Source: Chthonomonadaceae bacterium (GTDB lineage Bacteria; Armatimonadota; Fimbriimonadia; Fimbriimonadales; Fimbriimonadaceae). From it: a DNA stretch of 64,000 nucleotides. Both the position numbers and the translations under genes were made by a program. This document shows positions 46,539 to 54,633 of this stretch, one piece after another. Each line of letters begins with the position of its first letter. The first letter of the stretch is position 1. The stretch is from assembly GCA_015709495.1 (NCBI GenBank), contig CP054189.1, forward strand, positions 1,116,001 to 1,180,000. The letters are read 5' to 3'. Below the pieces are notes generated by a model. It ran no database searches, was not told the origin of the DNA, and saw only the letters and a program-made list of their open reading frames with translations.

Positions 46539-47309
46539 TCAGACGCTGATTCCAAAGAACTCGCACGCCGTTCGCGTCGTTTGTTCAGCGACCTCTTCGA
46601 AGTCGGCGCGCCAAACCCGCGCGACTTCTTCGGCGACCCAGCGCAGGTGCGCGGGGCGATTCGGCTTCCCACGAAACGGCACGGGTGATAGGTAGGGGCT
46701 GTCGGTCTCCAGCACCCACACGTCGCGAGGAGAGCTCGCTAAGAGTTCGCGGAGCTCCGTCGCTTTGGGGTAGGTCACTGGTCCGTCGACCCCCAGCTTG
46801 GCCCCCAGTCGGAGCGCCCGTCCAAGATCGTCGGCGGAGCCCGAAAAGCAGTGGAACAGGTAGGGCCAGGGATCGCGGGATTCGAGGGCTGCAAGGAGTT
46901 CGGAATAAGCCTCGCGGCAGTGGAACACCACCGGTTTGCCGAGCCGACGCGCTAGGTCGAGTTGCGCGTCGAGACACGACTCTTGTTCTTCGAACGTCGC
47001 GGTCTTCCAATGGAAGTCCAAGCCGATTTCGCCCACCGCGACACAATTCGGGTCGCCCGCCAAGCGTTCGAGATCGTCGATTGCCTTTGGAGAGAAATCA
47101 TTTGCCCCCGAGGGGTGCCAGCCGACGATCGCATAGGCCCCCTCATGACCCTCAGCAAGCTCCAAGGCCCGCTGACTGGATGCCACGTCGATGCCCACCA
47201 CGCAGAGCCGCTCGACCCCTGACTCGCGCGCCAACCGAATTTCCTCCTCCGGCGACGGGAAATGCTCCTCCAAATTGAGGTGGCAATGAGTGTCGAACAG
47301 CCCCGACAT
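46539..47309 (-). CDS. tatD: TatD family metal-dependent hydrolase (DNase)
   Basis: A 256-residue TIM-barrel metallohydrolase that in characterised members acts as a 3'-5' exonuclease or deoxyribonuclease. Metal ligands: DTHCHLN, AVGEIGLDFHW, VVFHCREA, LFHCFSGS, and LETDSPYLSPVPFRGKPN. Length and motifs are normal. The ATG before SGLFDTHCH was taken; no strong Shine-Dalgarno. It is the last gene of a four-gene block with yebC, rhomboid and the acyltransferase, separated by 2 bases from the latter. Confidence 0.92.
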   Translation of the reverse strand: MSGLFDTHCHLNLEEHFPSPEEEIRLARESGVERLCVVGIDVASSQRALELAEGHEGAYAIVGWHPSGANDFSPKAIDDLERLAGDPNCVAVGEIGLDFHWKTATFEEQESCLDAQLDLARRLGKPVVFHCREAYSELLAALESRDPWPYLFHCFSGSADDLGRALRLGAKLGVDGPVTYPKATELRELLASSPRDVWVLETDSPYLSPVPFRGKPNRPAHLRWVAEEVARVWRADFEEVAEQTTRTACEFFGISV

Positions 47310-47311
47310 CC

Positions 47312-47983
47312 CTACGCCCTGCCCCTTTTGGGCTTGACTCCGAGCGAGGACCAGGCCTGTTCTTCGACGCTTTCCAACGCGCCCTGGAGGGCCTCGTGCG
47401 CCCTGGAAATCCCTTCCTCCCCCGAGTCCTCGGCGATTTCGATCGGCTTGCCATAAGCAATGACGACCCTTGCGAACGGAAACGGGATGACATAGCGGTC
47501 CCACGAGGGAGCGAACCAGCAGGGTCGTGCGGCAGCGGCGAGAGGAACCAGCATCGCGCCGGACTTTTGCGCCATCACGAGTACCCCTGGCTGCACTTTC
47601 CGATCGGGGCCACGTGGGCCGTCCGGAGTGATGGCCATGACATCGCCTTGCTTCAGGACCCTAATGGACTCGACGAGCGCGCGCGCCCCCCCTCGGCCCG
47701 TGCTCCCCCGAATCACCCGGTAGCCCAGTCCCTGAAACACCTTGGATTGCAGTTCTCCGTCTCTCGAAAGGCTAAAGAGCGCCCAAATGCCCTTGTGCTT
47801 GTGCTTCTGGGCAGAGGGAAGCGTCAGGGCGTGCCACACGCAGAGGATCATGCCCTTTCCTGGTTCTTGCACGGGAACTTCGCCCAGGGTCGTGATGCGA
47901 AAGGTGGCCCCTATCAATCGAATAAACAATGCGGCGAGCCCGCCAAGCACCTGAGGCCGAACCCTCCGCCACCAGGTCTTCAA
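47312..47983 (-). CDS. Lysophospholipid acyltransferase-like protein (DUF374)
   Basis: A 223-residue protein of the DUF374 branch of LPLAT acyltransferases. Catalytic-type motif: CVWHALTLPSAQKH (the His where HxxxxD is usual) and substrate motifs ITPDGPRGPDRKVQPGVLVMAQKSGAMLVPL. The GSTGRGGARAL block is also typical. Members are thought to acylate lipid A or lysolipids; the exact acceptor is unknown. An N-terminal hydrophobic segment (VLGGLAALFIRLIGATF) anchors it in the membrane. Its start codon overlaps the stop of the rhomboid gene (ATGA), so the two are translationally coupled. Confidence 0.85.
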   Translation of the reverse strand: MKTWWRRVRPQVLGGLAALFIRLIGATFRITTLGEVPVQEPGKGMILCVWHALTLPSAQKHKHKGIWALFSLSRDGELQSKVFQGLGYRVIRGSTGRGGARALVESIRVLKQGDVMAITPDGPRGPDRKVQPGVLVMAQKSGAMLVPLAAAARPCWFAPSWDRYVIPFPFARVVIAYGKPIEIAEDSGEEGISRAHEALQGALESVEEQAWSSLGVKPKRGRA

Positions 47984-49071
47984 GACTCCAACTCCCTGAG
48001 ACGCGCCCGTTCAGAAGCCGGGTGCATCGGGTACTTCGCCTTCAGCTCGTCCCTCAACGCTTGGGAACGCTTGGGATCGTCGCCGTTGAGGAGTAATGCG
48101 AGCGAATAGAGCGCCTCGGGCCGTTGAGGGTCGTCGGCGCAACCCACAATGCTCTCCAGAAGCGCAACCGACGCCTCGGGGTTCGACTCCTTCATGCGTT
48201 CGGCCATCAGCGCTCGACGCAGGGAGGGGAGCCGATTGAGCCGCCCAATGGCCTTAAGGCGAAGGGCGATTTCCGGTTGTTGCGACTCCGGGAGAGCGTC
48301 GAGAAGGCCGCAAAGCGCCTCGGACTCCCCCTCGACATCGTTGACCTGCGCCTTCGCGTCGGCCAGATTCCGCAAAGCGATAAGGTCCGTCGGGTGCTCG
48401 GCCAGGTGCTGTTCGGCGGCCGACAAGGTCGCGCCCGGACTGCGCTCGCCGAGCCTTGCGATCATCGCGCGGCCTTGTTGGAGGTGGGCCTCCTTCGGAG
48501 CGCGGAAGAACAGGCTCAAGATCAGGCCCGCGGCAAACCCTCCTCCGTGAGCCCAATATGCCTGCGAAGGGAGGGTAGCCCCGATGTTCACAAAAGCCGA
48601 AGCCACCTGCATGACCAGCCAAGCGGCTGTAACGAACACTATACTCACGTTCACTTTCGGGGCGAGAGGCACCTTAATGAAGCTATATCGAACGCTATAA
48701 TAGGCCACGCACGCCACCACCGCGCCGCTCGCCCCCACGACGGGGCTCGGGTCAGCGTTGCGCCCTTCGAGCGCCCAGTGGGCGCCGATCCCCGAGAGGC
48801 CCCCCGCAAGGTAGGTGAGCGCCAGCCGCCACGAGCTTCCCGCTTGCTCGACGGCTGGCCCGACCGCGGCCAGAAACACCATGTTGCCAAGCAGATGGAC
48901 GGTATTGACATGAAGAAACAGACTCGTCAAGGCCGTTTGGAAGGAAGGCTGCATAGGATCGAAGGCAAAGCGCTCGAGCAATTCGGGCTGCCACGTCAGG
49001 ACGAACGAAACGCCGATGTTGGCGACGATCAGGAGTAACGTGACGACAGGAACCCGAGGGCGCTCATTCAT
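47980..49071 (-). CDS. Rhomboid family intramembrane serine protease with C-terminal TPRs
   Basis: A 363-residue protein. Residues 1-190 are a six-helix rhomboid: LFLHVNTVHLLGNMVFLAAVG, the catalytic Ser in VGASGAVVACVAYY, and the His in YWAHGGGFAAGLILSLFF. Residues about 195-360 are TPR-like helices (EQHLAEHPTDLIALRNLADAKAQVNDVEGESEAL) on the cytoplasmic side. It cuts transmembrane proteins within the bilayer; the substrate is unknown. Translationally coupled at both ends: 4-base overlaps with yebC upstream and the acyltransferase downstream. Confidence 0.9.
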   Translation of the reverse strand: MNERPRVPVVTLLLIVANIGVSFVLTWQPELLERFAFDPMQPSFQTALTSLFLHVNTVHLLGNMVFLAAVGPAVEQAGSSWRLALTYLAGGLSGIGAHWALEGRNADPSPVVGASGAVVACVAYYSVRYSFIKVPLAPKVNVSIVFVTAAWLVMQVASAFVNIGATLPSQAYWAHGGGFAAGLILSLFFRAPKEAHLQQGRAMIARLGERSPGATLSAAEQHLAEHPTDLIALRNLADAKAQVNDVEGESEALCGLLDALPESQQPEIALRLKAIGRLNRLPSLRRALMAERMKESNPEASVALLESIVGCADDPQRPEALYSLALLLNGDDPKRSQALRDELKAKYPMHPASERARLRELES

Positions 49072-49811
49072 GCGTCGTCCATCATGTCGTCTGTGATCTC
49101 GACGTTGACGTACGTTTCCTTGACGTCGTCGAGGTCTTCGAGCATCTCCATGAGGTTGAGGAGCCGCCTTGCGTCGGAATCGGAGAGTTCTGCCTTGTCG
49201 GCGGGAAGGTAGGTGAGCCCCACCTCAGTGGGCTTGTACCCCGCCGTCTCCAGCGCTTCGTTCGTGCTGTGGAGCGCTTCGATCGAGGTGTACACGTTGA
49301 AACCGTCGTCGTCTCGCACGACATCTTCGGCCCCGGCGTCGATCGCCGCAAGGGTGAACTCCTCTTCGTCGAGCCCGTCGGGCGGCACAATGATCTCGCC
49401 GATGTACTTGAATCGCCAAGCGACCGATCCGTTCTCAGCGAGGTTGCCCCCGTTCTTCGAGAACGCGTGCCGCAGGTCGGCGACGGTCCGGTTGCGGTTC
49501 TCTGTGTAACACTCGACGATCAGGGCCGCTCCTCCTGGGCCGTATCCTTCGTAGGTCACCTCTTCGTAGGCCGCGCCCTCGGTCTCGCCGGTTCCTCGTT
49601 TGATGGCCCTCTCGACGTTGTCGCTGGGCATCGCCGCCTCGCGAGCTTTGGAGATCGCCAGTCGGAGCCTCGGGTTGCCGGAGGGGTCCCCTCCCCCCAT
49701 CCGCGCTGCGACGATGATTTCGCGGCTCAACTTGGTAAACAGCTTGCCGCGAATCGCGTCCTGCTTGCCCTTGCGAAGCCGAATGTTCTTCCACTTGGAG
49801 TGGCCAGCCAT
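49068..49811 (-). CDS. yebC: YebC/PmpR family regulator (TACO1 family)
   Basis: A 247-residue member of the conserved YebC family: MAGHSKWKNIRLRKGKQDAIRGKLFTKLSREIIVAARMGGGDPSGNPRLRLAISKAREAAMPSDNVERAIKRGTG, then YEGYGPGGAALIVECYTENRNRTVADLRHAFSKNGGNLAENGSVAW. Described as a DNA-binding transcriptional regulator and, more recently, as a factor that relieves ribosome stalling at proline-rich sequences. The ATG has GAGGAA close upstream; CAGAAT lies six bases before it as well. First gene of the yebC-rhomboid-acyltransferase-tatD block (RuvC, its usual neighbour, is absent). Confidence 0.95.
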   Translation of the reverse strand: MAGHSKWKNIRLRKGKQDAIRGKLFTKLSREIIVAARMGGGDPSGNPRLRLAISKAREAAMPSDNVERAIKRGTGETEGAAYEEVTYEGYGPGGAALIVECYTENRNRTVADLRHAFSKNGGNLAENGSVAWRFKYIGEIIVPPDGLDEEEFTLAAIDAGAEDVVRDDDGFNVYTSIEALHSTNEALETAGYKPTEVGLTYLPADKAELSDSDARRLLNLMEMLEDLDDVKETYVNVEITDDMMDDA

Positions 49812-49909
49812 TTCCTCATTCTGGCACGGGGAAAAGCGCGAGGGGGCTCGCTACGGCGCGAAACCCCCTGCTCAGGAGCTATCGATCCAGGGATTCCCTA
49901 CGGGTCGAA

Positions 49910-50563
49910 TCAGGAGCCCGACACCAGCGAAACGCCGACCTTCTCGGCCTTGGCCAAGCGAATCGAAAGGTTGTCGGTGAACTCGAACTTGAGCTTCGTC
50001 GCTCCCGTAATCACGTCGAGCGCATATTTCAGCGAGGTGTCGATGAGATAGGCGTCGAGTTTGTAACTCGGCACGGTAGCGTCCACTTCGATCGAGATTC
50101 CCGTCTGCTTGCCGAGTTCGGACATCAACTGGCGAAGGTCGATCTTGTCGAACCGAGTCGTGACCCGCTTGTTGAGCACCGCCGGGTCGAGCTTGCCTTT
50201 CGGCTTGAGGGGTTGGGTGGTGGGTTGCGTTGCCGGAGAACCCGATCCGACCTTCTTCTTGCCGACAAAGTAGATGCCGTTCTGAATCTCAAAGTCGAGG
50301 CTGGAGAGCTTGCACACGAGTTGCAGAGCTTCCTCAAACTCAAGATCGTTGAGCGAAAGGTACAGCACGAAGCGCACGTTGGGTTCGAGTACGTAGTTTC
50401 GTTCGACTTGCTGAAAGAGGTCGTGGATGACGTTGCGGACATCCGCGCCCTTCGAATGAATCGAAACGGTTCCGGTAGCCCCGCCCTGAACGGTGGCTTC
50501 TTCTTGGGCGAACGCGATCGCTCCCAAAACGAGGGTTGCGAGAGTGAGGGCTGTGAGTTTCAT
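49910..50563 (-). CDS. Exported protein with secretin/TonB short N-terminal (STN)-like domains
   Basis: A 217-residue protein with signal peptide MKLTALTLATLVLGAIAFAQ, followed by two STN-type beta-alpha-beta units: VSIHSKGADVRNVIHDLFQQVERNYVLEPNVRFVLYLSLNDLEFEEALQLVCKLSSLDFEIQNGIYFVGKK and TRFDKIDLRQLMSELGKQTGISIEVDATVPSYKLDAYLIDTSLKYALDVITGATKLKFEF. STN domains are found in secretins (type II and IV pilus) and TonB receptors, but no secretin barrel follows. Perhaps a pilot or signalling protein. AGGAGG precedes the ATG. It is 28 bases downstream of the anti-sigma gene and likely in its operon. Confidence 0.75.
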   Translation of the reverse strand: MKLTALTLATLVLGAIAFAQEEATVQGGATGTVSIHSKGADVRNVIHDLFQQVERNYVLEPNVRFVLYLSLNDLEFEEALQLVCKLSSLDFEIQNGIYFVGKKKVGSGSPATQPTTQPLKPKGKLDPAVLNKRVTTRFDKIDLRQLMSELGKQTGISIEVDATVPSYKLDAYLIDTSLKYALDVITGATKLKFEFTDNLSIRLAKAEKVGVSLVSGS

Positions 50564-50591
50564 GGGGTTCCTCCTGGTGGGTCGTTCGAGA

Positions 50592-51371
50592 TCAGCGGGA
50601 AATCGGGTTGCCGTTTGCGTCATAGACCCGGATCGAGCTGGCGGCAGGACCGGTTGCGGGCTGTGCGGCGGCAGTCTTCGGCTTGGGGCGGGGCTGCGGC
50701 TGTCTGGTTGCTTCGGACGAGGCACCTGCGGCAGGCTCGCTCGAATTCGGGGTCTCGGAGACGTTGGGTGAGGCGGCTTCAGCCTCTTCCGGCGAGGGCT
50801 TCGCTCCAGCGAGAGCAGAGGACGGCGCAGGTGCCAGTGAAGGTTCCTGCGGACCGTCCGTACTGCTTCCCTGAGAGGTCGCGGCCGTGTCAACTTCGGC
50901 CGCAGTCGAGGGGGTGCTAAGAGAAACTTCCGACGCGCGATCGCCAAAGAGCCTTGTGGGGTCGCGCGAGATTTGCGACATCACGATCAGAACGAGGGCG
51001 AGCGCGGTAGACCATGCGAGCGGCTTCCAGTGGATGCGGCTCTTGGGTCGATCTTCCGGTTGGGGCTGCTGCGGGGCGAAGGCAGTTGCCTTCTGGCGCA
51101 CGAAATCGAGAAGCGTCTGAGCAGGGTCGGCCTGAGGCGTAGTTTCAGGCTCAGGCGCGGTATCGGGCCCTTCCATTTGGACGACGGCCGAACCGACGGC
51201 GACCATCGACTCCAAGGCTCGCTTTCGCGTCGCAACGAGTTCCGAGCATCGGCCGCATTCGTGGATGTGGTCGCGGAGCTGCCGGGTTGCGGTTGCCGAT
51301 AGCGACTCTCCGGCGAGGTATCGCTGGATCTGGCCCTGCGCCAGTTTGCACTCCACGTCTTGAACTCTCAT
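50592..51371 (-). CDS. Putative zf-HC2 anti-sigma factor
   Basis: A 259-residue single-pass protein. The N-terminal zinc-binding helix pair has the HxxxCxxC signature of ECF anti-sigma factors in [14 protein letters not shown]; a transmembrane segment lies at about 118-134 ([18 protein letters not shown]) and a long Ser/Ala/Pro-rich periplasmic tail (about 135-259) follows. It would hold an ECF sigma factor at the membrane, but no sigma gene is adjacent. The start ATG has no Shine-Dalgarno and follows a long hairpin. The STN-domain gene follows in the same direction. Confidence 0.75.
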   Translation of the reverse strand: MRVQDVECKLAQGQIQRYLAGESLSATATRQLRDHIHECGRCSELVATRKRALESMVAVGSAVVQMEGPDTAPEPETTPQADPAQTLLDFVRQKATAFAPQQPQPEDRPKSRIHWKPLAWSTALALVLIVMSQISRDPTRLFGDRASEVSLSTPSTAAEVDTAATSQGSSTDGPQEPSLAPAPSSALAGAKPSPEEAEAASPNVSETPNSSEPAAGASSEATRQPQPRPKPKTAAAQPATGPAASSIRVYDANGNPISR

Positions 51372-51373
51372 TG

Positions 51374-51422
51374 CTAACAGTCCACTTCAGGTTTTTGAAC
51401 CTGGGCTGAGTGGCCCTGTTAG
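51374..51422 (-). repeat. Long interrupted hairpin in front of the anti-sigma gene
   Basis: Three nested arms pair: CTAACAG with CTGTTAG, CCACT with AGTGG, and CAGGTT with AACCTG around a TTTG loop (18 base pairs in 49 bases). The hairpin ends 2 bases before the anti-sigma start codon on the minus strand and has no T-run, so it is more likely an operator or a translational control stem than a terminator. Confidence 0.5.
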
Positions 51423-51513
51423 GATTGTCGGCATTCGTCCCGGCATCTTTAGGGGGTTTTTTACTCGGCCTCGGGCGCGGCTCTTAGGCCCAGTTCCGAT
51501 GACCCCCAGGCGG

Positions 51514-51519
51514 TACAAT
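51514..51519 (+). promoter_or_regulatory. -10 box (TACAAT) for leaderless pdxS
   Basis: TACAAT lies exactly six bases before the ATG at 51526, with no Shine-Dalgarno. Confidence 0.5.
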
Positions 51520-51525
51520 CGCAGC

Positions 51526-52467
51526 ATGGCAACGGCCTCCAACGGTTCGAGAGAGACCCGCGAAAAGACCTGGCGAGAGAAGGTCGGTCTCGCTGAGATG
51601 CTCAAGGGCGGCGTGATCATGGACGTCACCAACGTCGAGCAGGCAAAGATCGCCGAAGACGCTGGGGCCGTGGCCGTGATGGCCCTCGAACGGGTCCCTG
51701 CGGACATTCGGGTTCAAGGTGGGGTCGCGCGGATGAGCGATCCGGAGATGATCCTCGGGATCAAGGCGGCCGTTAGCATCCCGGTGATGGCCAAGTGCAG
51801 GATCGGCCACTTCGCCGAGGCCCAGATTCTTGAGGCGCTCGAAGTCGACTTCATCGACGAAAGCGAGGTCCTTACGCCCGCCGACGAGGAGCACCACGTC
51901 GACAAACATGGATTTACCGTCCCGTTCGTATGTGGGGCGCGCAACCTCGGCGAGGCGTTGCGCCGGTATGGGGAAGGCGCGGCGATGATCCGAACGAAGG
52001 GCGAGGCCGGAACCGGCGACGTTGTCGAGGCGGTTCGGCACATGAGACGGATCATGAGCGAGCTTCGAAGGGTGCATTCGGCTCGTGAGGACGAGCTTTC
52101 CACCCTGGCAAAGGAACTCCAGGCCCCCCTCGAAGCGGTCCAGGAAGCTCATCGAACAGGCAAGATGCCGGTGCCCAATTTCTCCGCAGGCGGGATCGCC
52201 ACGCCCGCGGACGCCAGCTTGATGATGCAGTTGGGCGCGGAGTCGGTTTTCGTCGGGTCCGGGATTTTCAAGGCGGGCGCGGGTCTTTCAGAGGCCGAGC
52301 GCATCCAAGCCCAAGCCGCGCGAGCGAAGGCCATCGTGGAGGCGGTGCTTTTCTACAATGACCCGAAGAAACTCGCGGAGATCAGTCGCGGGCTGGGCGA
52401 GCCGATGGTCGGGATCAACGTGAGTTCGCTCGTAGAGAGCCAGCTACTCGCGACGCGGGGCTGGTAG
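51526..52467 (+). CDS. pdxS: Pyridoxal 5'-phosphate synthase subunit PdxS
   Basis: The TIM-barrel synthase that builds PLP from ribose 5-phosphate, glyceraldehyde 3-phosphate and ammonia. The 313-residue sequence is highly conserved: [106 protein letters not shown] and [31 protein letters not shown]. The Schiff-base lysines are present. The glutaminase partner pdxT is not adjacent. The start after the leaderless -10 box gives [10 protein letters not shown]. Confidence 0.97.
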   Translation: MATASNGSRETREKTWREKVGLAEMLKGGVIMDVTNVEQAKIAEDAGAVAVMALERVPADIRVQGGVARMSDPEMILGIKAAVSIPVMAKCRIGHFAEAQILEALEVDFIDESEVLTPADEEHHVDKHGFTVPFVCGARNLGEALRRYGEGAAMIRTKGEAGTGDVVEAVRHMRRIMSELRRVHSAREDELSTLAKELQAPLEAVQEAHRTGKMPVPNFSAGGIATPADASLMMQLGAESVFVGSGIFKAGAGLSEAERIQAQAARAKAIVEAVLFYNDPKKLAEISRGLGEPMVGINVSSLVESQLLATRGW

Positions 52468-52479
52468 GGCGGCGAGCCC

Positions 52480-53823
52480 TCAAGGGAACTTCATCACTTC
52501 GTCGAAAGCCGTTGGCGAATCCGTAGGGCCCGCCTCTCGTCGCTCCCTGCCTCCATCGTCCCTGCCGTCCACGCCGACGCTGTAGATCGTGAATCCGCCG
52601 TCGGACGGGAAGTACTTCAAAGGCCGCTTAGCAAGAGGATCGACGAATTCTCCGACCTCCGCGAGGTCCTTCGGCCAGCGCTTCTTCGTTCGGTGAAAGT
52701 CGAGGATGGCGACGTACGCCTTCGTCAGTTCGTAACGGGCCTGATGCCTCCCGATCGAGTGGGACACTTGTTCGATGGCTGGGAAAAGAGCCATGTCGAC
52801 CAAGTCGATGATTCTGGGGATCGTCCTCTTCGTCTGCACGAGCCCTTGAAGAGCTTCGGCTTGCAACAGATAGTCTTCGTCGTACTTGGCAACGATCTGA
52901 ACGCACTCTCGGAGTTTCCTCAAGTACTGCGTCTCAAACGCCTTCTTCATTTCGGGGGTCACCGCTGACGACACGGAGAGCGATTCGGTTGCCGATGCTT
53001 CCGGATAGAGCTCGTTGAGGTTCGTCAAACGGCGGATTGCCGCCACAGTCAACACACACTCCCCGCCCAGGATCGATCTCAGATCGGGCCGAGGAAACGA
53101 AGACAGCAGGACCTTCTTCGAAGCCGACAACAACGCGGCATTGCTGGGGTTCGCTCGAAGTGCGGCCGCAATGCCTTGCTGCGCGACCTGATCGCTGGCG
53201 ATTTGAACCAGCGACGAGATGAGGATAGGTTCTTGTGATAGATGCACTCCGATCTGGCTCGCGGCCCGGATCGATTCCTCGAACTTTGCAACGTTGCCTC
53301 GCCGTGCGGCGATGACCCCACGAACGGTAAGCCACTTCGCGCACTTCTTCATTTCCGCAAGCTCGGGGAGTTCGAGGTACATACCTTGCGACCAATCGCG
53401 CTCGAAGTCGCAGCTCGGGAGCCGCGTGGCGCGGATGACCGTCTGAAGCCACGGTTCTAAGCCATCGAAATTGGCCGCGACCTGCGTGAAATCAGGTTCC
53501 GAGGCTTCGCTTCTGAGCACTCGCTGGATCGCTTGATCCACGTCGCTCGGGATTTCGGGCATCTTCTGAAAGGCCTCCCGATACAGCGGCGCGGCGTTCT
53601 GAGCGGGGGAAACGGGCGGGTTTCGCTGCAAGTCCTCAGGTTCAACGGGAATCCCTTGTCGGCGGGTTTCCGCGCGCTCCTTTTCCACGGCGGCGGCAAG
53701 CTCCGAGAGGTCGCCCACCAGGAGGTTCGTGAGGAACTTGTACATGAGCACGCCACTCAGTCCGCAAACGGCGCAGAGGAATCCGAGTCCGATCCAGAGC
53801 CACTTCGCCGACCGCGTCGCCAT
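52480..53823 (-). CDS. Membrane-anchored hypothetical protein, 447 aa
   Basis: Begins with a single transmembrane segment (WLWIGLGFLCAVCGLSGVLMYKFL) after MATRSAK, followed by about 410 residues of mostly helical extracytoplasmic sequence (VDQAIQRVLRSEASEPDFTQVAANFDGLEPW; LPELAEMKKCAKWLTVRGVIAARRGNVAKFEESIRAASQIGVHL) and a C-terminal beta motif (KYFPSDGGFTIYSVGVDGRDDGGRE), a phrase common at the end of large Planctomycetes/Armatimonadetes-type proteins of unknown function. No catalytic motif recognised. GGAGGG lies about 11 bases before the ATG. It is convergent with pdxS and divergent from rpmH. Confidence 0.72.
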   Translation of the reverse strand: MATRSAKWLWIGLGFLCAVCGLSGVLMYKFLTNLLVGDLSELAAAVEKERAETRRQGIPVEPEDLQRNPPVSPAQNAAPLYREAFQKMPEIPSDVDQAIQRVLRSEASEPDFTQVAANFDGLEPWLQTVIRATRLPSCDFERDWSQGMYLELPELAEMKKCAKWLTVRGVIAARRGNVAKFEESIRAASQIGVHLSQEPILISSLVQIASDQVAQQGIAAALRANPSNAALLSASKKVLLSSFPRPDLRSILGGECVLTVAAIRRLTNLNELYPEASATESLSVSSAVTPEMKKAFETQYLRKLRECVQIVAKYDEDYLLQAEALQGLVQTKRTIPRIIDLVDMALFPAIEQVSHSIGRHQARYELTKAYVAILDFHRTKKRWPKDLAEVGEFVDPLAKRPLKYFPSDGGFTIYSVGVDGRDDGGRERREAGPTDSPTAFDEVMKFP

Positions 53824-53925
53824 TGAAAACCCACCCTCCCTTCGAGCTTGCGCTAGGGCCGATGCCTGAATCTCCGCAAGCGTAGGTCCAATATAACCGA
53901 TTTCCCGCTCCGGCGTCGCTGCGGG

Positions 53926-53931
53926 TATAAT
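53926..53931 (+). promoter_or_regulatory. -10 box (TATAAT) of the rpmH operon
   Basis: A perfect TATAAT 35 bases before the rpmH ATG; the -35 region is poorly matched (TTCCCG, 18-base spacer). The upstream 143-base gap to the divergent gene shows no DnaA-box cluster. Confidence 0.5.
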
Positions 53932-53966
53932 CCCCGCTCACAACGACGATTTGAACTGGATTTGCC

Positions 53967-54101
53967 ATGAAGCGCACGTATCAGCCGAACAACCGGCACA
54001 AGAGTAAGACCCACGGTTTCCGCGTCCGAATGCGATCGAACGACGGACGCAACGTGATCAAGCGCCGACGCCTGCGGGGCCGCGCGCGATTGACCCATTA
54101 A
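53967..54101 (+). CDS. rpmH: 50S ribosomal protein L34
   Basis: A 44-residue basic protein beginning [22 protein letters not shown] and ending [12 protein letters not shown], an unmistakable L34. It is the first gene of the conserved rpmH-rnpA-yidD-yidC-jag block that in most bacteria lies next to dnaA and the replication origin; here dnaA is not adjacent upstream. Its stop TAA overlaps a possible ATT start of rnpA. Confidence 0.97.
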   Translation: MKRTYQPNNRHKSKTHGFRVRMRSNDGRNVIKRRRLRGRARLTH

Positions 54102-54423
54102 GACCGGACTGACGAGAGCGAGGTTCGAAGAGGTTTTCAGCACCGGAAAGCGCGTGCAGGCAAAGTTTTGTCGGCTGATGGCCTTGCCGGGTGAAGGAAG
54201 AGTGGGGTTCGCAGTTTCGCGCAAAGTCGGGTCGATCGCAAGGAGAAACCGAGTGAGGAGAAGGCTGGCGGCGGCCGTTCGTGAGTGTGCCGAGCCGCCC
54301 GATCGAGAGTTGGACATCGTGGTGGGGGCGCGCCCGGAGGCGGCGGACGCCGATTTCATCGAGATCGTGGCGGACCTCAAGCAAGCCCTAACGAAAATGC
54401 GAGAGCGATGGGAAAGCGAATAG
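54097..54423 (+). CDS. rnpA: Ribonuclease P protein component (start codon non-canonical)
   Basis: RnpA assists the RNase P RNA in trimming the 5' ends of tRNA precursors. The signature [23 protein letters not shown] is intact. The conserved N-terminal pattern F-x-x-V-F-x-x-G-x-R is read as [14 protein letters not shown] from codons upstream of the first GTG (54154). An in-frame TGA at 54091 means translation can only start at ATT 54097, overlapping the rpmH stop ([11 protein letters not shown]), or CTG 54109. I list the ATT, as coupling to rpmH translation seems likely; the GTG start would remove part of the fold. About 108 residues. Confidence 0.85.
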   Translation: MKTGLTRARFEEVFSTGKRVQAKFCRLMALPGEGRVGFAVSRKVGSIARRNRVRRRLAAAVRECAEPPDRELDIVVGARPEAADADFIEIVADLKQALTKMRERWESE

Positions 54424-54617
54424 GCGTGTTGATGATCCGCATGTACCAAAGAGGCAGCGCCTTTCTGCCGGCGACTTGCCGCTACACCCCCAGTTGCTCC
54501 GAATACACGCGTCAGGCCATCCTCAAGCATGGCCTCGTCAGGGGAAGCTGGCTTGGGCTGAAGCGGATTGGCCGGTGCCACCCGTTCCATCCTGGCGGGC
54601 ACGATCCCGTACCCTAA
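54408..54617 (+). CDS. yidD: Membrane protein insertion efficiency factor YidD
   Basis: A 69-residue protein of the YidD family: IRMYQRGSAFLPATCRYTPSCSEYTRQAILKHGLVRGSWLGLKRIGRCHPFHPGGHDPVP, with the three conserved Cys and the C-terminal G-x-DPVP. It lies at the cytoplasmic face of the membrane beside YidC. The ATG at 54408 overlaps rnpA by 16 bases; ATGs at 54432 and 54441 are alternatives that would give 61 or 58 residues. Confidence 0.92.
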   Translation: MGKRIGVLMIRMYQRGSAFLPATCRYTPSCSEYTRQAILKHGLVRGSWLGLKRIGRCHPFHPGGHDPVP

Positions 54618-54633
54618 ACCTAACGTATTCCTC

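Noticed and set aside
53824..53966. Replication origin in the rpmH upstream gap
   Set aside because: Only 143 bases, no DnaA-box cluster and no AT-rich unwinding region.
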